Source: Mobilitalea sibirica (GTDB taxonomy: Bacteria; Bacillota; Clostridia; Lachnospirales; Lachnospiraceae). Taken from it: a stretch of DNA of 64,000 nucleotides. Below are positions 43,784 to 51,583 of the stretch, one piece after another (the stretch's first letter is position 1; every line of letters begins with the position of its first letter). The position numbers and the translations under genes were made by a program. The notes beneath the pieces were generated by a model that was not told the origin of the DNA, ran no database searches, and saw only the letters and a program-made list of their open reading frames with translations. The stretch is from assembly GCF_015999265.1 (NCBI RefSeq), contig NZ_JAEAGR010000002.1:62001-126000 (forward strand), read 5' to 3'.

Positions 43784-44605
43784 ATGATATATGAGTTAAA
43801 TGAGTTGGAATTTTATAGAATTAAGCCAATGCTTATAGGAAGCACGGTAAATCTTGAAATTAAAGCAGTCGCTAATAAATTTAATCCGGGATGGATTTTT
43901 GTAGATAATTACGAGAATCCTAAATCAGCGCTAGTGTGGTCTAAGGGAATAGAAGGTTTTTATTTTCTTGGACAAGAGACTAACATAGAATTTACTGAGT
44001 GTATTGATAAATACATTACTGAAGTAATAATAAATCGTGCAAAAAAAGTAGGGTTGGATAGATTTGAATTTAGTGGGACTGGTGTAGAATGGGATCAAAC
44101 TTTAGAGAAAATATTTAGTAATAAAGAGTTATATAAATCTAAGCAGTTCGTCTATAAATATAATAATACTGAAAAAACGCTTATAAGGAAAAAGGATTTG
44201 CCAGATGGTATAGAAGTAAAAAAAGTCGATAAAGAGTTATTAAATAGTAATGTTACAAATATAGACTTTGTAAAGTCGGCAATTCTAGAATGGTGGAATA
44301 ATGTCGAGGATTATATTAATAAAGGAATAGGTTTTTGCACTATATTTGATAACAATATTGTAAGTAGTTGTATATCAAGCTTTGTCACTGAAGAATCAAT
44401 GGAATCTCATATAGTAACAGTAGAAAAATATAGAAAAAGAGGATTTGCTAAAATAGCAGTAGAAGAGTTTTTAAGGTATTGTATAAAATATAACTATGAG
44501 CCATATTGGGATTGTATGGAAAGTAATGCAGGTTCAAGAGCTTTGGCTGAAAGCTTAGGGTACTATAAAGATTATGAATACAAGCTATATAGCTTTAAAA
44601 TATAG
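43784..44605 (+). CDS. GNAT family N-acetyltransferase (cassette A gene)
   Basis: A 273-residue protein of the GNAT type with a long N-terminal domain: the C-terminal third carries the acetyl-CoA fold, with HIVTVEKYRKRGFAKIAVEEFLRYC (R/K-x-x-G-x-A loop) and the final NAGSRALAESLGYYKDYEYKLY. It resembles clostridial two-domain GNAT proteins of the PF12746 kind. The substrate is unknown. AAGGGGAAG precedes the ATG. It is the only gene between attC-like sites 1 and 2 and ends 22 bp before site 2, the expected layout of an integron gene cassette. Its codon use is more AT-rich than that of the core genes. Confidence 0.8.
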   Translation: MIYELNELEFYRIKPMLIGSTVNLEIKAVANKFNPGWIFVDNYENPKSALVWSKGIEGFYFLGQETNIEFTECIDKYITEVIINRAKKVGLDRFEFSGTGVEWDQTLEKIFSNKELYKSKQFVYKYNNTEKTLIRKKDLPDGIEVKKVDKELLNSNVTNIDFVKSAILEWWNNVEDYINKGIGFCTIFDNNIVSSCISSFVTEESMESHIVTVEKYRKRGFAKIAVEEFLRYCIKYNYEPYWDCMESNAGSRALAESLGYYKDYEYKLYSFKI

Positions 44606-44627
44606 GCCGGCTTCCGTTTATTCCATC

Positions 44628-44766
44628 GCCTAACAGAGTGTTCCCAACATCCATAAGCATCTTGGGTCAAGCTTCGTGAGAGCTGACGGACGTCGTGAAC
44701 ACTCGGAACGATAGGCAGACATCGCTCGCTGCGCTCACTCTGTCCGCCTATCGCGCCACGTTATAT
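44628..44766 (+). repeat. attC-like recombination site 2 (end of cassette A)
   Basis: Starts with GCCTAAC (44628-44634, RYYYAAC), exactly complementary to the start of its own cassette (GTTAGGC, 43721). GAGTGTTC (44636-44643) pairs with GAACACTC (44697-44704), and the intervening bases form further imperfect pairs. GGAAC and GATAGGC follow (44705-44716). A second palindrome, GATAGGCAGAC (44710-44720) with GTCCGCCTATC (44742-44752), leads to the terminal core GTTATAT (44760-44766). Thus it looks like one attC site with an extra palindromic segment inserted before its final core. Confidence 0.7.
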
Positions 44767-44859
44767 GAAATACCGGACTTACTAATTCAACTATGACATA
44801 CTGTTATCATAGTTAAGATGATAAAATAGAATAAAGTTACATAATTGGAGGGATATATT

Positions 44860-45117
44860 ATGACTAAAAATGAAGTTGCTTTATCTGAATTGCCACACAA
44901 CGGTAGGATTGGAAGGTTTGTGAAAATACTTGAAAAGGAAAGAGATAAGGATACTGTTTTAAAAGTTCTTGAGAATGCTATTCACTATAATTCATTGAAT
45001 AAAGAGCAAAAATCAGCCTTGTTATGGCTTGAAATTTTGAATTTAGATGATATTTCTTCATTTGAAGAATTATTAGCATGCAAAAGAAAACCATTAAAAA
45101 AACAGTTAAATGAATGA
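44860..45117 (+). CDS. hypothetical 85-residue protein (cassette B gene)
   Basis: Reads MTKNEVALSELPHNGRIGRF to the end KRKPLKKQLNE. It is a small, charged, mostly alpha-helical soluble protein with no cysteine pattern, signal or membrane segment; I do not recognise the family. ATG 44860 follows GGAGGG at seven bases, and the in-frame TTG at 44845 overlaps the ribosome site. It is the sole gene between attC-like sites 2 and 3, and its stop is 24 bp before site 3. Small unknown proteins are typical integron cassette cargo. Confidence 0.7.
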   Translation: MTKNEVALSELPHNGRIGRFVKILEKERDKDTVLKVLENAIHYNSLNKEQKSALLWLEILNLDDISSFEELLACKRKPLKKQLNE

Positions 45118-45140
45118 AACCGTCGTAGGTTCAAAACTTC

Positions 45141-45222
45141 ATATAACAGCGAATATGTAGTTCCTCTTCGTTTCACCCAAATTAGCCTTCGGCCAGTTTC
45201 GCATATTCGCGAAACGTTAACT
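45141..45222 (+). repeat. attC-like recombination site 3 (end of cassette B)
   Basis: R''-like ATATAAC (45141-45147) is exactly complementary to the start of its own cassette (GTTATAT, 44760-44766). One base later GCGAATATG (45149-45157) pairs perfectly with CATATTCGC (45202-45210), then a 5-base spacer GAAAC and the core GTTAACT (45216-45222). Inside, GCCTTCGGC makes a tip hairpin. The spacing (1 base on the left, 5 on the right) is the same as in the first half of site 2. Confidence 0.72.
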
Positions 45223-45266
45223 GACATAGCATTATTCGGAATCGAATGGGGATTTAGGAGGGTATA

Positions 45267-46055
45267 ATGAAGCTTAGTTATATAGACAATGGTAAAGAAT
45301 TTGATTGGGGTAAAACATCGAAAGATTATGCAACTTATCGTGATATTTATTCAGAGCTTTTTTATGAGAAGCTACATTGTTTAGGAATAGGTAGAAAAGG
45401 TCAGCGCATATTAGATTTGGGAACGGGTACAGGAGTACTGCCACGTAACATGTATAAGTATGGAGCGGAATATGTAGGCACAGACATTTCAGCGAATCAG
45501 ATAGAAGAGGCAATGCGTTTGTCAAAAGAGTTAGATTTGAGCATTAGTTGGAAAGTCTGCCCTGCAGAGAATACTGGATTAAGTGATAATAGTTTTGATG
45601 CAATAACAGCTATACAGTGTTGGTGGTATTTTGACACTTCAAGGATAATTCCAGAAGTTATAAGACTTTTAAAGCCTCAAGGAAGATTAGCAATTATAAC
45701 AGTAAATTGGCTTCCGGAGGAAGATGAAATTGCAAAGAGAACTGAAGAATTAGTTTTGAAATATAACCCCGCATGGAAGGGTGCTAATTATCAGCGAGAA
45801 AAATTATCAGTACCAAAGTGGTTAGATAATCAGTTTAGTGTGACAACCCTACATACATATGATGACTATCTGACGTTTAGTAGAGAAAAATGGGCTGGAA
45901 GAATAAGAGCATGTAGAGGTATTGGAGCATCATTAAATAAAGAAACTGTGAACCAATTTAATGAGGAACATATGAATCTTCTGTTGAAAATTGCACCATC
46001 AGAATTTGAGATTTTACATCAAGTAATTATACAGATATTGAGAGTAGAGGGGTAA
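45267..46055 (+). CDS. class I SAM-dependent methyltransferase
   Basis: A 262-residue methyltransferase of the Rossmann type with ILDLGTGTGVLPRNM as SAM-binding motif I, EYVGTDIS as motif II, and FDAITAIQCWWYFD as motif IV, similar to UbiE/Methyltransf_11 proteins. The substrate is unknown. AGGAGGG precedes the ATG. It begins 45 bp after attC-like site 3 and would be the cargo of a third cassette, but no matching closing site (AGTTAAC...) was found downstream. A second methyltransferase follows after 27 bp. Confidence 0.82.
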   Translation: MKLSYIDNGKEFDWGKTSKDYATYRDIYSELFYEKLHCLGIGRKGQRILDLGTGTGVLPRNMYKYGAEYVGTDISANQIEEAMRLSKELDLSISWKVCPAENTGLSDNSFDAITAIQCWWYFDTSRIIPEVIRLLKPQGRLAIITVNWLPEEDEIAKRTEELVLKYNPAWKGANYQREKLSVPKWLDNQFSVTTLHTYDDYLTFSREKWAGRIRACRGIGASLNKETVNQFNEEHMNLLLKIAPSEFEILHQVIIQILRVEG

Positions 46056-46082
46056 GAATATGGCTAGTGGAAGGGTGTCATT

Positions 46083-46916
46083 ATGATTAAGAAGATAGAG
46101 CCTTATAAGGATATTGCACTGATTTATGAACAGGTAAGACCAAGCTATCCTGCACAACTAATTCAAGATATCATTGCAGCAACAAATATAGGATTAAATA
46201 GCAGACTTTTGGAAATTGGAGCAGGAACCGGAAAAGCAACAGTTCAATTAGCGGAAAAAGGGTTTAAGATACACGCTATTGAAGTGGGAAAAGACATGGG
46301 TGAGATATTAGTAGATAAATGTGTTATATATCCTAATGTTTCGGTTGAAATATCATCATTTGAAGAATGGACTCCAAAGCATAATGATAAATATGATATG
46401 ATTTTCTGTGCTCAAGCATTTCATTGGCTTGATGCTACTATAAAATATAAAAAGTGCCACGATCTATTAAAAGAGAACGGTTACTTAATATTATTTTGGT
46501 ATAATGCGAGTGCAGATATGACAAAAGAGACAGAAAAGATAAATCAAAAGGTTAATGAGATAGTTCGAAAATATGTTGATAGACATCCAGAAACAAGGAA
46601 TAAGCCAGAAAGAAATACTCATTCTGGAGTGTTTGAGAATGATGAGAGGAAATCTGAAATAGAAACTTCAGGGTTATTTGAAATTCTAGATATACTTAAT
46701 TACAAAGATGAAACAAAGAATAATGCAGAACAATTTATTAAAGCACAGAAATCAGTTCCGGCATTTGCTTCACTTCTTGATGAATTAGATGATAAAACTA
46801 TTCAAGACATAGAAGAGGAAATAAAGAGTGAAATTAACAATAATGGAGGATATGTTGGAACATTATTTAACTATTCGCTTTACATAACAAAAAGGATTGC
46901 TAATAATATTAATTAA
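46083..46916 (+). CDS. class I SAM-dependent methyltransferase
   Basis: A 277-residue protein with LLEIGAGTGKATVQLAEKGF (motif I), IHAIEVGKDM and MIFCAQAFHWLD (motif IV). The overall pattern fits the Methyltransf_11/25 group often annotated as SAM-dependent methyltransferase of trans-aconitate-like type. Its motif I differs clearly from that of the adjacent 262-residue methyltransferase, so the two are not a recent duplication. The substrate is unknown. It is separated by 27 bp from the upstream gene and by 28 bp from the GNAT gene that follows, suggesting co-transcription. Confidence 0.82.
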   Translation: MIKKIEPYKDIALIYEQVRPSYPAQLIQDIIAATNIGLNSRLLEIGAGTGKATVQLAEKGFKIHAIEVGKDMGEILVDKCVIYPNVSVEISSFEEWTPKHNDKYDMIFCAQAFHWLDATIKYKKCHDLLKENGYLILFWYNASADMTKETEKINQKVNEIVRKYVDRHPETRNKPERNTHSGVFENDERKSEIETSGLFEILDILNYKDETKNNAEQFIKAQKSVPAFASLLDELDDKTIQDIEEEIKSEINNNGGYVGTLFNYSLYITKRIANNIN

Positions 46917-46944
46917 GGTGCCAACGTCCGTGAAAGAGGAACTC

Positions 46945-47508
46945 ATGAACAAAAAATACGAATTTGAATCAGATAGATTAGGCTTTAGGCTTTGGTGTGA
47001 TGAAGATAAAGTGCCATTTGCTAGAATGAATGCAGATAGCAAAGTAATGCAATATTTTCCTAACATACAGAACAAAGAAGAGTCAGACAAATTTATTGAA
47101 AGAATTATGGATCATTTTAAAGAACATGGGTATGGTTTGTGGGCTGTAGAGATAAAAGAAACTCAGGAATTTATTGGGTTCATAGGTTTTTATACAGCTA
47201 CATTTGAGTCAGAATTTACTCCATGTGTTGAGATTGGCTGGAGACTAGATCATAGATTTTGGAACAAGGGATATGCAACTGAAGGGGCAATTAATTGCTT
47301 AGATTATGGATTTAGTATTTTGGGACTGAATGATATATACTCATTTACATCAAGAATTAACAGGCCATCGATTAATGTTATGAAAAAAATAGGATTAATC
47401 GAGCAAAGTACATTTCTGCATCCTAATATTAGTAAAGATAGTCCATTAAGGCCGCATGTATTATATAAAATTGATAAAAATACATATGTTAAGAATGCGA
47501 AGGATTAA
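46945..47508 (+). CDS. RimJ/RimL-type GNAT acetyltransferase
   Basis: A 187-residue acetyltransferase with the RimL pattern FESDRLGFRLWCDEDKVPFARMNADSKVM, the acetyl-CoA region LDHRFWNKGYATEGAINCLDYGF and NRPSINVMKKIGLI. It may acetylate a ribosomal protein N terminus or a small amine; the target is not predictable. ATG 46945 with GAGGAAC upstream is preferred over the in-frame codon at 46897, which overlaps the preceding gene. GTTGGGC just after the stop resembles an attC core but has no hairpin partner. Confidence 0.85.
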   Translation: MNKKYEFESDRLGFRLWCDEDKVPFARMNADSKVMQYFPNIQNKEESDKFIERIMDHFKEHGYGLWAVEIKETQEFIGFIGFYTATFESEFTPCVEIGWRLDHRFWNKGYATEGAINCLDYGFSILGLNDIYSFTSRINRPSINVMKKIGLIEQSTFLHPNISKDSPLRPHVLYKIDKNTYVKNAKD

Positions 47509-47594
47509 GTTGTTGGGCTATTACTGTTAGCCACTCTCGAGAGAGAGGGGTATCGCTTAAGTTATTAATAAAAATATGAAAAGGAGATGCATCT

Positions 47595-48077
47595 ATGGGA
47601 TGGCCAACACATATAGTTGCAGCAGCCGGTTATGTGTTTGATAATAAAGGAAATATACTTATAGTAAAAACACATCATAGGGGATGGGATTCTACCGGAG
47701 GACAAATTGAAGAAGGGGAAAACATTGAAGAAGGTGTATTACGTGAAATTTTAGAAGAAAGTGGTGTTAAGGCCCAGATAAAATGCTTGTGCGGTATTTA
47801 TTCAAACGTAGGGAAACATCTTTTTTATGATGGAGTAACGTCTGTTCCAACAAAAGTTATGATGGATTTTATATGTGAATATATAGATGGTGACTTAACC
47901 TGTTCGAATGAAACAAGTGAAGTTATTTGGGTTCCCAAAGAAGATGCTTTAAGTTATATCACATCGCCTGCACAAATATATAGATTTAAGAATGCCTTAG
48001 ATTTTAATGGTAAAGTGGTCTATAGTTCCTATATTTCAAAACCTGAATTTAAAGTGCTATCTCAAAGATACATATAA
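47595..48077 (+). CDS. Nudix hydrolase
   Basis: A 160-residue hydrolase with the Nudix box GGQIEEGENIEEGVLREILEESGV. The N terminus WPTHIVAAAGYVFDNKGNILIVK and the following GWDSTGGQIE are typical of small MutT-like enzymes; the middle segment FYDGVTSVPTKVMMDF is less conserved. Substrate unknown, probably a nucleotide derivative. GGAGATG precedes the ATG. It is different in sequence from the Nudix protein at 40175-40627. It lies in the run of unrelated small enzymes of the accessory island. Confidence 0.87.
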   Translation: MGWPTHIVAAAGYVFDNKGNILIVKTHHRGWDSTGGQIEEGENIEEGVLREILEESGVKAQIKCLCGIYSNVGKHLFYDGVTSVPTKVMMDFICEYIDGDLTCSNETSEVIWVPKEDALSYITSPAQIYRFKNALDFNGKVVYSSYISKPEFKVLSQRYI

Positions 48078-48146
48078 TCCATATTACATTGTTTTTATAT
48101 GAATTTTGATCCCAGCGATTGTAGCTATGAAAGGAGCTGTTTAGTA

Positions 48147-48623
48147 TTGAAACTATTTGAAAAAGAAGTACAAGAAGTCCTAAGTATAATTGATGAGTGG
48201 GAACAGAGGTTAATGAAATTAGATGAATTAGCGATAACCCAAAAGCAGAATAGGCAAAATAGAACAGTAAAGCAAATCGTAGGTCATATGGTAGACTCTG
48301 CGACTAATAATACGCATAGAATTATTCACCTACAATATCAAGAAAGCCCATGTCATTATCCGGATTATGCAAACTTAGGTAATAATGATAGATGGATTGC
48401 TATACAGAATTATAACAAAGAAGAGTGGTATAATTTGGTGCAACTATGGAAGTATAGTAATATACATCTCGTTCATGTAATCAATAATATCAAATCAGAA
48501 TGTTTAGAGAATATATGGATTAGTGCCTTGGATACAAAGATATCATTAAAGGATATGATAATTGATTATCCTAGACATTTAAAATTACATATTTCTGAAA
48601 TAAGCGAATTGATTGAAAAATAG
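48147..48623 (+). CDS. DinB-like (DUF664-type) putative metal-dependent hydrolase
   Basis: A four-helix-bundle protein of about 158 residues with histidines placed as in the DinB/YfiT metal-binding triad: VKQIVGHMVDSATNNTHR, and DYPRHLKLHISEI near the end. Members include thiol transferases and detoxification enzymes. TTG 48147 is tentatively the start, ten bases after AAAGGAG; an upstream ATG at 48099 overlaps that site and adds 16 poorly conserved residues. Function within the island is unknown. Confidence 0.7.
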   Translation: MKLFEKEVQEVLSIIDEWEQRLMKLDELAITQKQNRQNRTVKQIVGHMVDSATNNTHRIIHLQYQESPCHYPDYANLGNNDRWIAIQNYNKEEWYNLVQLWKYSNIHLVHVINNIKSECLENIWISALDTKISLKDMIIDYPRHLKLHISEISELIEK

Positions 48624-48745
48624 CATAGGACTACATCCACAGAAAAACCATGCGTATGTCTATTTTAGTATTAAATACAGAATTAAATATAATTTCGTGC
48701 TTATATTAATAAATCGCCACAGTAACGATTATTAAGGAGAAGATT

Positions 48746-49195
48746 ATGAATATAAATAAGAAAATTTTATTGCTTATATCGGTTGTAATACTGTTGATGG
48801 CTTATTTATTATTAAATAATACGCTGGGAAATAGGGAAGTTGGTAAAAGCTTAAAATTAAAAACATCTAATATAATTAAGGTGTGGGATGGTAGGATCGG
48901 TGAAACGTTCACCATAGATAAGGAGGATTACATTACCAGAATCAGAGCTGTAGTAGATGATATGAGATATCTTGAGGTAATAACTTCGTCGGAAGAAAAG
49001 GTTGGTAGTAGCTACCAGATTACATTTGAAGATGAAAATGGAACTGTTTTAACCAAAATTAGCTTTGAATGGCCGGAGAATTCTGTTGTAATAAATTCTA
49101 AGACTTATAAACTGGTAGATGATAAAAAATATCTATTATATGCATATATTGCAGATGCATTATACCTGGCCAAATATGATGAAACAGTAGAATAA
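48746..49195 (+). CDS. hypothetical membrane-anchored protein
   Basis: A 149-residue protein with a clear N-terminal hydrophobic anchor (residues 6-25, ILLLISVVILLMAYLLLNN) and a beta-rich extracytoplasmic domain (IGETFTIDKEDYITRIRAVV, SSYQITFEDENGTVLTKI, NSKTYKLVDDKKYLL). It is reminiscent of DUF5301-type clostridial proteins, but this is only a resemblance. AAGGAGAAG precedes the ATG. There is no signal-peptidase or lipobox cysteine. It lies between the DinB-like gene and a frameshifted gene. Confidence 0.6.
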   Translation: MNINKKILLLISVVILLMAYLLLNNTLGNREVGKSLKLKTSNIIKVWDGRIGETFTIDKEDYITRIRAVVDDMRYLEVITSSEEKVGSSYQITFEDENGTVLTKISFEWPENSVVINSKTYKLVDDKKYLLYAYIADALYLAKYDETVE

Positions 49196-49253
49196 AAGCC
49201 TATATGATTTATCTTTAAAGACAATTTGATTATATATTTTTGAGGTGATAATT

Positions 49254-49864
49254 ATGCTGGAAATTAACAATGTAAGTGTTATGAACTTTGATAATGCGCT
49301 TCGCGGTGCAAGAAATCCTATGAACAGTTGGGAGAAAAGTGATAGCTATTATAATAGTAATGGTATATTTACAATAGGTGAAAATGATTTGAGTCTTGCT
49401 AAAAAACTATGTAGAGCAGGTAGTGACCATAGAAAATTCTTAAGACAGATATTTATATCTGCAGATATATATGCTCCATTATATTGGTGGAAGGAATTTG
49501 ACACATATAAAATTGGAACTGTAGCTAACTCAACAAGTACTATGCATAAAATACATAGCCAAGAGATTAATATACAACAGTTTAGTCATGATAATATGAC
49601 AGATAGATCAAAGGAACAGCTTGTCTTATTGATACAGAACTAAGAACATTATATAATGAAACAAAAGATAAAAGTTATTGGTATGATATAATACAACTAC
49701 TACCTTCAAATTATAACCAGATGCGAACATGTTCATTTAATTATGAGACTATGATTAATATATATTATTCAAGAAAGAGTCATAAATTAAACGAATGGCA
49801 TATTTTCTGTAATTGGATTAAATCCTTGCCATATGCAAAAGAACTAATTATGATAGAAGCGTAG
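49254..49864 (+). pseudogene. frameshifted conserved phage-type protein
   Basis: The first frame (ATG 49254, GAGGTG upstream) runs MLEINNVSVMNFDNALRGAR, RNPMNSWEKSD, AGSDHRKFLRQIFISADIYAP, WWKEFDTYKIGTVANSTSTM and stops at 49643. The reading continues without a break in another frame from about 49625: IDTELRTLYNETKD, LLPSNYNQMRTCSFNYETM, WHIFCNWIKSLPYAKELI, ending at 49864. Together they form one protein of about 205 residues of a type common in clostridial prophages and genomes. A single missing base near 49620-49630 explains the break, which may be real decay or a sequencing error. No other phage gene is present. Confidence 0.7.
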
Positions 49865-49896
49865 TTAAGATTTCTCAATCAAATAGGGGGAGCAAT

Positions 49897-50607
49897 ATGA
49901 ACATTGTAGTTTTAAATGGAACACCTGTTAAGGGAATAACTTATCATATGAAGGAAATGTTTCTGAGCCATATGCGCGACAAAAATCAAGTGACAGAGTT
50001 TTATCCGAAGGATTTTCCTCCATTTTGTGTGGGGTGTAAAGCGTGTTTCCTTCGTGGAGAGGAGAAATGTCCCCATTATAACTTGATGGAGCCGATTTGG
50101 AATGCTACTTTAAATGCTGATTTATTGGTATTCGCTTATCCAGTGTATGCTCTACGTGCACCGGCCTCCATCAAATCAGTACTTGACCATTATTGTGTTC
50201 ATTGGATGGCGCATCGACCAGAGCCTGAAATGTTTGAAAAGACAGCTGTAATCATAACAAATAGTGTTGGAGCTCCTAATGGTTCTGCACAAAAAGATGT
50301 CAAAACCAGCATGTCGTGGATGGGAGTATCTAAAGTTTATACCTATGGGGTAGGTATGATGGGTGATATTTTCTGGAATGAGATAAAAGATAAGAATAGG
50401 ATAATGCTAGAACGAAAAATGGAGAGTCTTGCTAATAAGGTAACGATTGTAAAGCCTCGCCGTCGAAAAAGCTTAAAAGTCAATATGTTCTTCCTTATGT
50501 GCAAGAAGATACATAAAAGCGCATTAAAATCTGAAACAGAACTTAGTCTTGATACAAAGCATTATATAAAACATGGATGGATAAAACCTAGAACTTTAAA
50601 ATCATAA
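49897..50607 (+). CDS. NAD(P)H-dependent flavin reductase / flavodoxin-like oxidoreductase
   Basis: A 236-residue protein of the NADPH-dependent FMN reductase fold. The start MNIVVLNGTPVKGITYHM is the phosphate-binding loop of flavodoxin-like proteins. CVGCKACFLRGEEKCPHYN is a cysteine motif shared with iron-sulfur flavoproteins, and LLVFAYPVYALRAPASIKSVLDH shapes the FMN site. The C-terminal tail is basic (KPRRRKSLKVN). AGGGGGAGC precedes the ATG. The electron acceptor is unknown. It is followed by a phosphorylase-like gene 28 bp downstream. Confidence 0.82.
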   Translation: MNIVVLNGTPVKGITYHMKEMFLSHMRDKNQVTEFYPKDFPPFCVGCKACFLRGEEKCPHYNLMEPIWNATLNADLLVFAYPVYALRAPASIKSVLDHYCVHWMAHRPEPEMFEKTAVIITNSVGAPNGSAQKDVKTSMSWMGVSKVYTYGVGMMGDIFWNEIKDKNRIMLERKMESLANKVTIVKPRRRKSLKVNMFFLMCKKIHKSALKSETELSLDTKHYIKHGWIKPRTLKS

Positions 50608-50635
50608 CGAGTAATGATACTTGAAAGGACGGTAT

Positions 50636-51400
50636 ATGAGTTTAATAAAAGATGAATATCCAATATTAGAAAGAGACACAGAACAATTAGCAGTTATAAT
50701 GCCCAATAGGCGAAATGAGTATAGTTTGCCCGAAAAGTGCGTATTTGCTTTTTTAGGTGATGTGACGGATCATTATGCATTACAGCATGAGTGTAAAGTA
50801 ATTGCACAGTTTGAGTCCATTACAAAAACATATCCAATCTACAGCACGGTATATAAGGATGAAGAAATTTGCTTTTGCCAAGCGCCCTGTGGTGCGTCGG
50901 CTGCAACTCAAATATTAGATTTTCTAATAGCATATGGGGTCAAGTATGTGATAGCCTGTGGAAGTTGTGGTGCATTAGAAAATATAGATGAAAATGAAAT
51001 CATAATTCCAAATGAAGCTTTACGGGATGAAGGAACTTCATATCACTACATCAAACCATCTAGAACAATCAAAATCTCCGATCGTGCTATCAATGCAATA
51101 AAGAGGGCAGCTGATATTTGGAAAGTCAGGTACATAGAGTGTAAAACCTGGACAACAGATGGGTTTTATAGAGAAACTAAGGATATGGTCGAATATAGGA
51201 GAGAAGAGGGATGTGTGGTTGTGGAGATGGAGTGTTCCGCTCTAGCAGCCTGCTCAGAGTTTAGAGGCATAGAATTTGGACAAATATTATTTACAGCGGA
51301 TACTCTATTTAATCCGGAAGATTATGATGAAAGAGACTGGGGGACATCCTCCTATGATATTGCATTATTGTTATCGCTGGAAGCAGTAAGAATAATTTAG
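50636..51400 (+). CDS. nucleoside phosphorylase family protein
   Basis: A 254-residue member of the PNP/UDP phosphorylase family, cleaving the N-glycosidic bond of nucleosides with phosphate. Seen are CQAPCGASAATQILDFLIAYGVKYVIACGSCGAL (phosphate/ribose site with the family's glycine-rich strand), and near the C terminus VVEMECSALAACSEFRGIEFGQILFTADTL, with the ME-C ribose-binding Met-Glu pair. ATG 50636 follows AAAGGA; TTG 50621 is excluded by position. Substrate specificity (uridine or purine) cannot be read. Confidence 0.83.
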   Translation: MSLIKDEYPILERDTEQLAVIMPNRRNEYSLPEKCVFAFLGDVTDHYALQHECKVIAQFESITKTYPIYSTVYKDEEICFCQAPCGASAATQILDFLIAYGVKYVIACGSCGALENIDENEIIIPNEALRDEGTSYHYIKPSRTIKISDRAINAIKRAADIWKVRYIECKTWTTDGFYRETKDMVEYRREEGCVVVEMECSALAACSEFRGIEFGQILFTADTLFNPEDYDERDWGTSSYDIALLLSLEAVRII

Positions 51401-51583
51401 TAATGGTACTTTGATAAAAGACGACAATCTTAAATATTAAGTAGTAAATATTGTTTATAACAAATTTAAATTATTTATAGTAACACAATATGTCTGATGG
51501 GATTTTTTCAATCGGTTGAATGATTGATGAATCAAATAATTTTAATAAGGAACTTTAATTCATCTTTCCGGAAAGGTAGCTTA

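Noticed and set aside
45222-47508. A third complete cassette starting at GTTAACT
   Set aside because: The required closing box AGTTAAC was not found by eye downstream of either methyltransferase or the GNAT gene, so a cassette cannot be closed.
47509-47560. GTTGGGC after the RimL-type gene and GTTATTA further on as further attC cores
   Set aside because: GTTGGGC fits GTTRRRY, but I find no paired arms or R'' box around either sequence; only the CTCTCGAGAGAG hairpin lies between them. Evidence is insufficient for a site.
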